This document shows, in pieces, positions 35,938-43,620 of a stretch of 64,000 nucleotides of DNA. The notes under the pieces were generated by a model. The model saw only the letters and a list, made by a program, of their open reading frames with translations, ran no database searches and was not told the origin of the DNA. Origin of the DNA: Streptomyces sp. PKU-EA00015. GTDB lineage: Bacteria > Actinomycetota > Actinomycetes > Streptomycetales > Streptomycetaceae. The DNA lies in the NCBI RefSeq assembly GCF_013387495.1, contig NZ_JABZEE010000038.1, positions 62,001 to 126,000 of the forward strand, read 5' to 3'. Positions within the stretch are counted from its first letter, which is position 1, and the number at the start of each line of letters is the position of its first letter. The translations under genes were made by a program, and so were the position numbers.

Positions 35938-37353
35938 TCAGTACGACTGCCCGCTGTCGGCGCGGCGTGGAGTGGAGCGTTCTGCGGCGGCCAGGGCGTC
36001 CGCGAAGCGGTCGAGGACGGCCACGGCCTGTTCGTCGGTGAGTGTGAGAGGAGGCAGGAGGCGGACGACGGCACCGTGGCGTCCGCCGAGTTCGACGATG
36101 AGGCCGCGGTTCAGGCATTCCCGCTGGACGGTCGCGGCGAGTCCGGGAGCGGGCGGGGGGACGAGCGCGTCGCGGGCGGTGCAGTCGGGGTCGACGAGCT
36201 CCACGCCGATCATCAGGCCCCGGCCCCGTACGTCTCCGATGCAGGAGTGAGCGGCGGCGAGTCCCTGGAGCCGGGCCAGCATGCGTGCGCCGAGGGTGGC
36301 GGCCCGGTCGGCGAGGCGGTTCTCGCGCACGTACGCGAGGGTGGCCGCTCCGGCCGCCATCGCCAGCTGGTTGCCGCGGAACGTGCCGGCGTGTGCTCCC
36401 GGCCGCCACGTGTCGAGTTCGGACCGGTAGACGATGACCGCGAGCGGGAGGGAGCCGCCGATGGCCTTGGACATGACCATCACGTCGGGCACGATGTCGC
36501 TGTGCTCGACGGCCCAGAAGGTGCCGGTGCGGCCTACTCCGGTCTGCACCTCGTCGGCGATCAGAGGGATGGAGCGGGCGGCGGTGATCCGGCGCATCCG
36601 CCGCAGCCACTCGTCAGGCGCGGGGATCACGCCGCCCTCGCCCTGCACCGGTTCGAGGATCATTCCGGCGGGGGCCGGCGCACCGCCCTTGGGGTCGTCC
36701 AGGAGGTTCTCGGTCCAGCGTGCGGCGAGTTCGGCGCCGCGTTCGCCGCCGATACCGAAGGGGCAGCGGTAGTCGTGCGGGTAGGGAAGTCGTGTCACGC
36801 GGACGTCGGTGGCGCCGCCCGATGCGTCGAGGGCGCCCGACGTCATGCCGTGGTAGGCGCCGGTGAAGGCGAGGACTCCGTTGCGGCCGGTGGCGGTGCG
36901 GACCAATTTGATTGCCGCTTCCACGGCGTCGGTGCCCGCCGGACCGCAGAACTGGATCCGGGCGTCGGAGGCGAGCTGAGGCGGAAGCGTGGCGAACAGC
37001 TCCGTGGTGAACGCGTCCTTGACCGGTGTGGCCAGGTCCAGGATGTGCAACGGCGCCCCGGAGTCGAGGACCTTCTTGATGGCTTCGAGGACGACGGGGT
37101 GGTTGTGCCCGAGCGCGAGCGTTCCGGCTCCGGAGAGACAGTCGAGGTAACGGCGGCCGTCGGCGCCCTCGATCGTCAGTCCCCGAGCGCGTACGGGCAC
37201 GATGGGCAGTGAGCGCGCATAGGTGCGGGCGGCCGATTCGCGGAGCGACTGCCGGCGCAGGATGCCCTCGTGGGCGGCGGCCGGGGCGATCGGAGCAGGT
37301 TCGGTCACGGCCACGGCTGTTGGTCCTTCCACTGTCACGGTTGTGTTTCGCAT
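35938..37353 (-). CDS. Diaminobutyrate--2-oxoglutarate aminotransferase-like enzyme
   Basis: 471 residues, class III PLP aminotransferase. It makes 2,4-diaminobutyrate from aspartate semialdehyde and glutamate in rhizobactin-type pathways. Visible: DCLSGAGTLALGHNHP, FCGPAGTDAVEAAIKLVRTATGR (cofactor phosphate loop), FTGAYHGMTSGALD, PVQGEGGVIPAPDEWL, IADEVQTGVGRTG (Asp for the pyridine nitrogen), VMSKAIGG (Schiff-base Lys), and GTFRGNQLAMAAG. ATG at 37353 is preferred to GTG at 37359; both have only moderate ribosome binding sites. First gene of the siderophore operon. No matching decarboxylase or monooxygenase is present nearby, and no iron box was seen in front of it. Confidence 0.9.
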   Translation of the reverse strand: MRNTTVTVEGPTAVAVTEPAPIAPAAAHEGILRRQSLRESAARTYARSLPIVPVRARGLTIEGADGRRYLDCLSGAGTLALGHNHPVVLEAIKKVLDSGAPLHILDLATPVKDAFTTELFATLPPQLASDARIQFCGPAGTDAVEAAIKLVRTATGRNGVLAFTGAYHGMTSGALDASGGATDVRVTRLPYPHDYRCPFGIGGERGAELAARWTENLLDDPKGGAPAPAGMILEPVQGEGGVIPAPDEWLRRMRRITAARSIPLIADEVQTGVGRTGTFWAVEHSDIVPDVMVMSKAIGGSLPLAVIVYRSELDTWRPGAHAGTFRGNQLAMAAGAATLAYVRENRLADRAATLGARMLARLQGLAAAHSCIGDVRGRGLMIGVELVDPDCTARDALVPPPAPGLAATVQRECLNRGLIVELGGRHGAVVRLLPPLTLTDEQAVAVLDRFADALAAAERSTPRRADSGQSY

Positions 37354-37443
37354 GGGCACGGCTTCGGCCCTGCGACCGCTCGCTGTTGAGCCGCCCCCGT
37401 GTTCCCCGCCCCTACCAACGACGCGACGGGCCGGGGATCACGG

Positions 37444-37464
37444 CCGCAAGGAAGATCCTTGCGG
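37444..37464. promoter_or_regulatory. Inverted repeat upstream of the siderophore operon
   Basis: CCGCAAGGA (37444-37452) and TCCTTGCGG (37456-37464) form a 9-bp stem with a 3-base loop, 91 bases upstream of the dat start in the divergent region. It could be an operator or 5'-UTR hairpin. Confidence 0.4.
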
Positions 37465-37550
37465 CGGCGGAACCGTGGACCTGGTGCACGCCGTCCCCAT
37501 CGGCACCGGCATAGTTGGGGGCCGCACCCGGCGGTGAACTCCACCGGGGC

Positions 37551-37572
37551 GGCGGCGGACTCGTCCGCCGCC
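37551..37572. promoter_or_regulatory. 22-bp palindrome upstream of the first protease gene
   Basis: GGCGGCGGAC and GTCCGCCGCC arms around TC, 76 bases before the protease ATG. Perfect dyad; operator or hairpin cannot be told. Confidence 0.4.
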
Positions 37573-37647
37573 GGAAGTACCGGCATTGCCGGAATGTGGC
37601 TCAGTTCAGACGGAACAGCAGCACCGAAGTCCCAGGGGGATCACGAG

Positions 37648-38823
37648 ATGCGACCCATTCGCCCGACGCTGGCAGCGGCGTCCCTTGCCGCCGTGCTGGC
37701 GCTCGCTGCCACCGCCTGCGGTCCGAGCGAGGACACCGCGGGCGACAAGCCGAGTGCATCGGCCGGTCAGACCGCCGATGACAAGATCACCATTCCGGAC
37801 GATCTCAAGGAGCGGCTCAAGGAGCGCGGGATCGACCTGGACAAGTGGAAGAACGGCGAGTGGAAGAACTGGGACAAGGACAAGTGGCTGCGTGAGGCCA
37901 AGGACTTCGTCAACCCGATCATCGAGGACCTGTGGGACCCGGACCGCATGCGCGACGCCGAGAAGCCGCCGGCGAAGCCCGTCGACCCGGACATCTCGGG
38001 TGACGAGGGTGTCACCGACCCGACGCCGGAGCCCGTCGACGCCGTGCCCGTGAAGGCGCCGTACCACACGAGCGCCGCCGAGGCGGGCAAGGTCTTCTTC
38101 GACGGCCCCCAGGGTTCGATGGTGTGCTCCGCGACCGTCGTGCAGGACCCGGCCAACCCCGGCAAGTCGAACATGGTGTGGACCGCCGGTCACTGCGTCC
38201 ACGCGGGCAAGAGCGGCGGCTGGTACCGCAACATCGCCTTCGTCCCGTCGTACAACGACAGCGCGCTGCCCACCTCGGAGCTGGAGAAGGCTCCGAAGGA
38301 GAAGATCGCTCCCCACGGCGTGTGGTGGGGCGACTGGGCCCAGACGTCCGAGCAGTGGATCGCCCAGGGTGCGGCGACCGGCGGCCAGGGTGCGCCGTAC
38401 GACTTCGCCGTCATCCACGTCACTCCGGAGAAGGGCAGCACGGGCAAGTCGCTCGAGGAGACGGTCGGCGCCGCTCTGCCGGTCGACTTCAAGGCCCCGG
38501 CCGTGCCGGACATCACGAGCATGACCGCTACGGGCTACCCGGCGGCTCCGCCGTACGACGGTCAGAAGCTGTTCCAGTGCGCCGACAAGCCGGGCCGGCT
38601 CTCGCTGAAGGCCGGGGAGCCGACGATGTACCGCATCGGCTGCACGATGACCGGCGGTTCCTCCGGTGGCGGCTGGGTGGCCGAGGGCCAGGACGGCCGG
38701 CCCGCCCTGGTGTCCAACACCTCCATCGGCCCGGTGACGGCCGGCTGGCTTGCGGGCCCGCGGCTCGGCAAGGAGGCCGAGGGCGTCTACACGGCGGTCA
38801 GCAAGAAGTTCGCGGGCCAGTGA
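37648..38823 (+). CDS. Secreted trypsin-like serine peptidase, probable lipoprotein (paralogue 1)
   Basis: 391 residues. Signal peptide with a hydrophobic core (LAAASLAAVLALAATAC); the cysteine in ATACG makes it a probable lipoprotein or lipobox-like export signal, though the -3 residue is Ala rather than the usual Leu. A charged, Lys/Trp-rich segment (IDLDKWKNGEWKNWDKDKW..., about residues 68-85) is shared word for word with the next gene. The catalytic triad is seen as WTAGHCVH (His, about 173), DFAVIHV (Asp) and GGSSGGGW (Ser, about 335), the V8/glutamyl-endopeptidase pattern. ATG at 37648 with AGGGGGA seven bases upstream. Faces the siderophore operon. Substrate unknown. Confidence 0.9.
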   Translation: MRPIRPTLAAASLAAVLALAATACGPSEDTAGDKPSASAGQTADDKITIPDDLKERLKERGIDLDKWKNGEWKNWDKDKWLREAKDFVNPIIEDLWDPDRMRDAEKPPAKPVDPDISGDEGVTDPTPEPVDAVPVKAPYHTSAAEAGKVFFDGPQGSMVCSATVVQDPANPGKSNMVWTAGHCVHAGKSGGWYRNIAFVPSYNDSALPTSELEKAPKEKIAPHGVWWGDWAQTSEQWIAQGAATGGQGAPYDFAVIHVTPEKGSTGKSLEETVGAALPVDFKAPAVPDITSMTATGYPAAPPYDGQKLFQCADKPGRLSLKAGEPTMYRIGCTMTGGSSGGGWVAEGQDGRPALVSNTSIGPVTAGWLAGPRLGKEAEGVYTAVSKKFAGQ

Positions 38824-39144
38824 CCTGACACTCGCCTCGCGTGGCAGCATCGTCACGTGACGGCACCGCAGTCCTCTGACCAAGCAGGGGCGTTCGGCCG
38901 GGCGGCCGGGCGCCCCTTGCTCGTCACGTGGAGACTCGGTGGAGTTGCCGACCGGCCTCAACTGCGTGTCCGCGCACCGGCTTAGAGTGGTGCCGCACCT
39001 GTGGCGGCTCCGGAAGGCCGCTTCTTCGCATGACACGCTCATGGCAACCGCGCACGGCGCAGACGCCGCCCGTGTGTCTCATCAGGCGCTGGTGCACCCG
39101 CGTTCATGGCACATTTCGCAAGTACTTCAGGGGGAATCGTTTCC
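38824..39144. other. Gap between the two protease genes
   Basis: 321 bases. Apart from the terminator at 38883-38922 nothing was recognised; the second protease must have its own promoter here. Short frames are not gene-like. Confidence 0.4.
38883..38922 (+). terminator. Hairpin terminator after protease paralogue 1
   Basis: AGCAGGGGCG pairs with CGCCCCTTGCT with one bulge around an inner GGCCG-rich stem. About 60 bases past the first protease stop, so the two proteases are separate transcripts. Confidence 0.65.
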
Positions 39145-40320
39145 ATGCGATCCATACGTCCGCTGCTGGCTGCCGCCGGCCTCGTCTCGGCTCTCGCGCT
39201 GACGGCGACCGCCTGCGGCCCCGGCGAGGACAAGGCTGCAGACAAGCCCGCCGCCTCCGCAGAAGGCGCAGACAACAGCGGCGCAAATGCCGCACTCCCC
39301 GCCGACGTGGCCGACAGGCTCAAGGAGCACGGTGTCGACCTGGACAAGTGGAAGAACGGCGAGTGGAAGAACTGGGAGAAGGACAAGTGGCTGCGTGAGG
39401 CCAAGGACTTCGTCAACCCGGTGATCGAGGGCCTGTGGAAGCCCGAGCGCATGACGACGGCCAAGGCGCCTGCGAAGACGCTCTCCGCCGGTGACATCTC
39501 CGGTGACCAGGACGTCACCGACCCGGAGCCGCGCCCGGTGCGGGCCCAGGAGGAGAAGAAGCCCTACCACCGGAACGCCGCACCGGTCGGCAAGGTGTTC
39601 TTCGACGCCCCCGAGGGCTCGATGGTCTGTTCGGCGACGGTCGTCAAGGACCCGGAGAACCCGGGCCGGTCCAACCTCGTCTGGACCGCCGGGCACTGCG
39701 TGCACGCCGGTCGGGCGGGCGGCTGGTACCGCAACATCGCCTTCGTCCCCGCCTACAACGACAAGGGCAAGTCCCCCGCCGCGCTGGAGCACGCCCAGCC
39801 GCAGGAGATCGCCCCGTACGGCGTCTACTGGGCGGACTGGGTCGCGACCTCGGGCGAGTGGATCGACCAGGGCGGTCCGACGGGGGGCACCGGCGCCGCC
39901 TACGACTACGCCGTGATGCACGTGAAGCCCGAGCAGGGCTCGAAGTCGCTGGAGGAGACGGTGGGCGCCGCGCTCGACGTCGACTTCGAGGCCCCCGACG
40001 CCAAGAGCATCGGCACGATGGGCGCGTGGGGTTACCCGGCGGCCCCGCCCTACAACGGCGCGATCATGCACAAGTGTCTGGACCGGCCGGGCCGGCTCTC
40101 CATCGCCCCGGGCACGCCCACGATGTGGCGTATCGGCTGCACGATGACGGGCGGATCCTCGGGTGGCGGCTGGTTCGTCCGGCAGCCCGGCGGCAAGACG
40201 GTGCTCGTCTCCAACACGTCGATCGGCCCGGTCACCTCGGGCTGGCTCGCCGGCCCGCGGCTGGACCGGGGAGCGCAGCAGATCTTCACGACGATGAGCG
40301 AGAAGTTCGCGGGACAGTAG
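39145..40320 (+). CDS. Secreted trypsin-like serine peptidase, probable lipoprotein (paralogue 2)
   Basis: 391 residues, exactly the same length as its upstream neighbour and similar throughout: signal peptide SIRPLLAAAGLVSALALTATAC, the DKWKNGEWKNWEKDKWLREAKDFVNP block, WTAGHCVHAG (His), YDYAVMHV (Asp), and GGSSGGGW (Ser). The divergence is concentrated in the linker after the signal peptide and in the loops between His and Asp. ATG at 39145 has AGGGGGA nine bases upstream; the in-frame ATG at 39106 is less well placed. A gene duplication is clear; the similarity of the Lys/Trp linker suggests it has a conserved role, for example cell-wall or propeptide interaction. Confidence 0.92.
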   Translation: MRSIRPLLAAAGLVSALALTATACGPGEDKAADKPAASAEGADNSGANAALPADVADRLKEHGVDLDKWKNGEWKNWEKDKWLREAKDFVNPVIEGLWKPERMTTAKAPAKTLSAGDISGDQDVTDPEPRPVRAQEEKKPYHRNAAPVGKVFFDAPEGSMVCSATVVKDPENPGRSNLVWTAGHCVHAGRAGGWYRNIAFVPAYNDKGKSPAALEHAQPQEIAPYGVYWADWVATSGEWIDQGGPTGGTGAAYDYAVMHVKPEQGSKSLEETVGAALDVDFEAPDAKSIGTMGAWGYPAAPPYNGAIMHKCLDRPGRLSIAPGTPTMWRIGCTMTGGSSGGGWFVRQPGGKTVLVSNTSIGPVTSGWLAGPRLDRGAQQIFTTMSEKFAGQ

Positions 40321-40345
40321 GCCTCTTCAAGACGTGCGGATCATG

Positions 40346-40383
40346 CGGAAGGCCCGCCTCCCCGAGGGGAGGCGGGCCTTCCG
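40346..40383. terminator. Bidirectional terminator between protease paralogue 2 and hflX
   Basis: A perfect 17-bp stem (CGGAAGGCCCGCCTCCC, 40346-40362, with 40367-40383) and a four-base loop, between convergent stop codons at 40320 and 40408. Confidence 0.9.
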
Positions 40384-40407
40384 TCCGGTCGCGGGCGCTG
40401 TGCCGCG

Positions 40408-41898
40408 TCAGTGGGTCGCCGGGACGTACGGGGCCAGTGCGGCGGCCAGCTCCTCGTGGACCCGCGCCTTGAGCAGAGTGCCCTCCGTGGTGTGCTCCTC
40501 GGAGACGACCTCGCCCTCCGCGTGCACGCGCGAGACGAGCCCGCCCTGGGTGTACGGGACGAGCGCCTCGATCTCCACCTCGGGCCGCGGCAGCTCGGTG
40601 TCGATCAGAGCCAGGAGCTCGCCGATGCCCGAGCCCGTGCGGGCCGAGACGGCGATCGCGTGCCGCTCGATGCGCAGCAGTCGCTGCAGCACCAGCGGGT
40701 CGGCCGCGTCCGCCTTGTTGATCACGACGATCTCGGGCACGTCCAGCGCGCCCACGTCGCGGATCACCTCGCGCACGGCGGCCAGCTGCTCCTCCGGAGC
40801 CGGGTGCGAACCGTCCACCACGTGGAGGATCAGGTCGGAGTCGCCGACCTCCTCCATCGTGGAGCGGAACGCCTCGACCAGGTGGTGCGGCAGGTGCCGT
40901 ACGAATCCGACGGTGTCGGCGAGGGTGTAGATCCGGCCGCCCGGCGTCTCGGCCCGGCGGACGGTCGGGTCGAGGGTGGCGAACAGGGCGTTCTCCACCA
41001 GGACACCGGCGCCGGTGAGGCGGTTGAGCAGCGAGGACTTGCCGGCGTTGGTGTAGCCGGCGATCGCGACCGACGGCACCCTGTTGCGGCGGCGCTCCCG
41101 GCGCTTGATCTCGCGGCCCGTCTTCATCTCCGCGATCTCCCGGCGCATCTTCGCCATCTTCTCGCGGATCCGTCGCCGGTCCGTCTCGATCTTGGTCTCA
41201 CCGGGACCACGGGTGGCCATGCCGCCACCGCCGCCGCCACCCATCTGACGGGACAGCGACTGACCCCAGCCGCGGAGCCTGGGCAGCATGTACTGCATCT
41301 GCGCCAGAGCGACCTGCGCCTTGCCCTCTCGGGACTTGGCGTGCTGGGCGAAGATGTCGAGGATCAGGGCGGTGCGGTCGACCACCTTGACCTTGACGAC
41401 GTCCTCGAGGTGGATGAGCTGGCCGGGGCTGAGCTCACCGTCGCAGACGACGGTGTCGGCTCCGGTCTCGAGCACGATGTCGCGCAGCTCGGTCGCCTTG
41501 CCCGACCCGATGTAGGTGGCCGGGTCCGGCTTGTCACGCCGCTGGATGACTCCGTCGAGCACCAGAGCGCCCGCGGTCTCGGCGAGCGCCGCGAGCTCCG
41601 CGAGGGAGTTCTCGGCGTCCTGCACGGTCCCCGAGGTCCAGACGCCGACCAGCACGACGCGCTCCAGGCGCAGCTGTCGGTACTCGACCTCGGTGACGTC
41701 TTCGAGCTCGGTGGAGAGGCCCGCCACGCGCCGCAGAGCGGCACGCTCGGAGCGGTCGAACTGATCGCCGTCCCGCTCGGTGTCGATCTCGTGGCTCCAG
41801 GCGACGTCCTCTTCCATCAGGGCATCGGCCCGAAGGCTCTCGGTGCGCGTCTCCGCGAAGCTCTGCTCGTCCTGGGAAGGGGATGAAGAGGAGGTCAT
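40408..41898 (-). CDS. hflX: Ribosome-dissociating GTPase HflX
   Basis: 496 residues. HflX splits or rescues stalled ribosomes under stress. An acidic N-terminal extension is followed by the HflX nucleotide-binding-like subdomain (ELAALAETAGALVLDG...YIGSGKATELRDIV, DGELSPGQ), the coiled-coil with the glycine run QMGGGGGGGMATRGPGETKIETDRRRI, and the GTPase domain: GYTNAGKSSLLN (G1), DTVGFVRHLPHHLVEAF (G3) and NKADAAD (G4). ATG at 41898 with AAGGA five bases upstream; the longer frame to 42165 runs into non-coding DNA. Single gene, terminated by a 17-bp hairpin at 40346. Confidence 0.96.
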   Translation of the reverse strand: MTSSSSPSQDEQSFAETRTESLRADALMEEDVAWSHEIDTERDGDQFDRSERAALRRVAGLSTELEDVTEVEYRQLRLERVVLVGVWTSGTVQDAENSLAELAALAETAGALVLDGVIQRRDKPDPATYIGSGKATELRDIVLETGADTVVCDGELSPGQLIHLEDVVKVKVVDRTALILDIFAQHAKSREGKAQVALAQMQYMLPRLRGWGQSLSRQMGGGGGGGMATRGPGETKIETDRRRIREKMAKMRREIAEMKTGREIKRRERRRNRVPSVAIAGYTNAGKSSLLNRLTGAGVLVENALFATLDPTVRRAETPGGRIYTLADTVGFVRHLPHHLVEAFRSTMEEVGDSDLILHVVDGSHPAPEEQLAAVREVIRDVGALDVPEIVVINKADAADPLVLQRLLRIERHAIAVSARTGSGIGELLALIDTELPRPEVEIEALVPYTQGGLVSRVHAEGEVVSEEHTTEGTLLKARVHEELAAALAPYVPATH

Positions 41899-42080
41899 TG
41901 GATCCTTACGTCGATGGAATGAGCGGTTGCGGACGGGACGCCCGCAAGGGCAGTGTGCCCCCGTTCGACAGTCACAACGTGTGACAGCCCCGGAAGATTC
42001 CCCCGGGGAGTCCGCGTGCCCGGCCGCGTCGTCGGCCCGTCGATGGTCCCACGGGGTCGCCGGGGCCGTCACCCCGGTTT

Positions 42081-43544
42081 TCAGCGGGTGGGGCGGGTCT
42101 TCGGGGCCTCGCTGCGCCAGTCCGCGTGGCCGGGCATGGGCGGGGTCTTCTTCGCGTACAGCCATTCCTGGAAGAAGTCGCCGAGGTCACGCCCCGCGAC
42201 CTGGGATGCGAGCTGCGTGAAGTCCTCCGTGCTCGCCGTGGAGTCGCGGTGCTCGGTGACCCACTCGCGCTCCAGGCGTTCGAAGGCGGCCTCGCCGATC
42301 GTCTGCCGCAGGGCGTACAGGACGAGGGCGCTGCCGTCGTAGACCACCGGCCGGAAGAGACTGAGCTTCTGTCCGGGCGCCGGTGCCTGCGGGGCCGCGG
42401 GCGGCCCGCCGGCAGCTCGCCAGCCGTCGGAGAGGCGGTAGGCCTTCCTCATCCGTTCGACCAGTGGCTGCTTGGCCTTCTCCTCGGCGTACAGGGCCTC
42501 GTACCAGCTGGCGTGGCCCTCGTTCAGCCACAGGTCGGACCATGTGCGGGGGGAGACACTGTTGCCGAACCACTGGTGGGCGAGTTCGTGGACCATCACC
42601 GAGTCGACGTACCACTTCGGGTGGGCGGCGTTGGTGAACAGGGAGCGCTCGAAGAGCGACAGCGTCTGCGTCTCCAGCTGGAATCCGGTGTCGGCGTCGG
42701 CGACCAGCACCCCGTACGTCTCGAAGGGGTAGGCGCCGACCTTGTCCTCCATCCACCGGACATGGCCGGGGGTCTTCTTCAGCCACGGTTCGAGCTTCGC
42801 CTTGTCGGCGGCGGGGACGACGTCGCGGAGAGGCAGTCCGTGCGGGCCCTGCCGCTTGACGACGGCGGAGCGCCCGATGGCGACCTGGGCGAGTTCGGTG
42901 GCCATGGGGTGGCCCGTGCGGTAGATCCAGGAGGCCCTGGTGTCGTTCCGGGAGTGTGCGACCTGCCGTCCGTTGGCGACGGCCGTCAGGTTCCTGGGGG
43001 TGGTGACGCGGAAGGTGAAGAACGCCTTGTCCGCGGGGTGGTCGTTGCAGGGGAAGACACGGTGCGCCGCGTCGGCCTGGTTGGCCATCACCAGACCGTC
43101 GCCGGTGGGCACCCATCCGCCGGCGGCCTTGGCCCCGCGCGGGTCGCTGGTGTGCGTGACGGTGATCTGCATGCGCGATCCGGCGGCGACGGCCATGGAG
43201 GGCTCGACGACGAGGTCCTCGCCCGTGGACGCGAACTCTGCGGTGCTGCCGTTGACCTCGACCGAGTGGACCGTGCCACGGGCGAAGTCGAGGTTGATCC
43301 GGCCGAGCCGCCGGTTCGCCCAGGCGTCGATCTTGGTGACAGCGTCCAGGGGCTTGGTGTTGCTGCCCTCGTAGGTGAGGGCGATGTCGTATCCGATGAC
43401 GTCGTAGCCGGGGTTGCCCAGCCGGGGGAAAAGGGGATCGCCGATCCCGAGGGCGGTCGGTTCGGGCAGCGTCGCGGCGACGAGGGTGGCCGATGCTGCG
43501 GCCAGCAGTACGGCACCCAGTCGGCGTCGGGGAGTGTGCAGCAT
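42081..43544 (-). CDS. Secreted M1 family zinc metallopeptidase
   Basis: 487 residues. N-terminal signal peptide (RLGAVLLAAASATLVAATLPEPTALG, likely cleaved after Ala-x-Ala) means it is exported. The M1 domain starts with a beta-rich part (PGYDVIGYDIALTYEG) and contains VMVHELAHQWFGNSVSP, the HExxH zinc site, followed by the third ligand Glu in DLWLNEGHASWYEALYAE. A GAMEN-like substrate loop is present as GFQLETQTLSLF. The C-terminal segment includes DGSALVLYALRQTIGEAAFERLEREWV and is shorter than in full-length aminopeptidase N, so the C-terminal superhelical domain is absent. ATG at 43544 with GGTAGG upstream. Single leftward gene between hflX and rshA. Confidence 0.93.
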   Translation of the reverse strand: MLHTPRRRLGAVLLAAASATLVAATLPEPTALGIGDPLFPRLGNPGYDVIGYDIALTYEGSNTKPLDAVTKIDAWANRRLGRINLDFARGTVHSVEVNGSTAEFASTGEDLVVEPSMAVAAGSRMQITVTHTSDPRGAKAAGGWVPTGDGLVMANQADAAHRVFPCNDHPADKAFFTFRVTTPRNLTAVANGRQVAHSRNDTRASWIYRTGHPMATELAQVAIGRSAVVKRQGPHGLPLRDVVPAADKAKLEPWLKKTPGHVRWMEDKVGAYPFETYGVLVADADTGFQLETQTLSLFERSLFTNAAHPKWYVDSVMVHELAHQWFGNSVSPRTWSDLWLNEGHASWYEALYAEEKAKQPLVERMRKAYRLSDGWRAAGGPPAAPQAPAPGQKLSLFRPVVYDGSALVLYALRQTIGEAAFERLEREWVTEHRDSTASTEDFTQLASQVAGRDLGDFFQEWLYAKKTPPMPGHADWRSEAPKTRPTR

Positions 43545-43620
43545 GTCCTACCGCTACCAGCAGGCCATGAGACGGCCGCGGCGGCGCGCGACGGGGGACC
43601 GCGTCCCCACCCGAACGAAG

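Noticed and set aside
37354..37647. Iron-regulator (DmdR1/IdeR) box in front of the siderophore operon
   Set aside because: No sequence resembling TTAGGTTAGGCT-TAACCTAA was seen on either strand.
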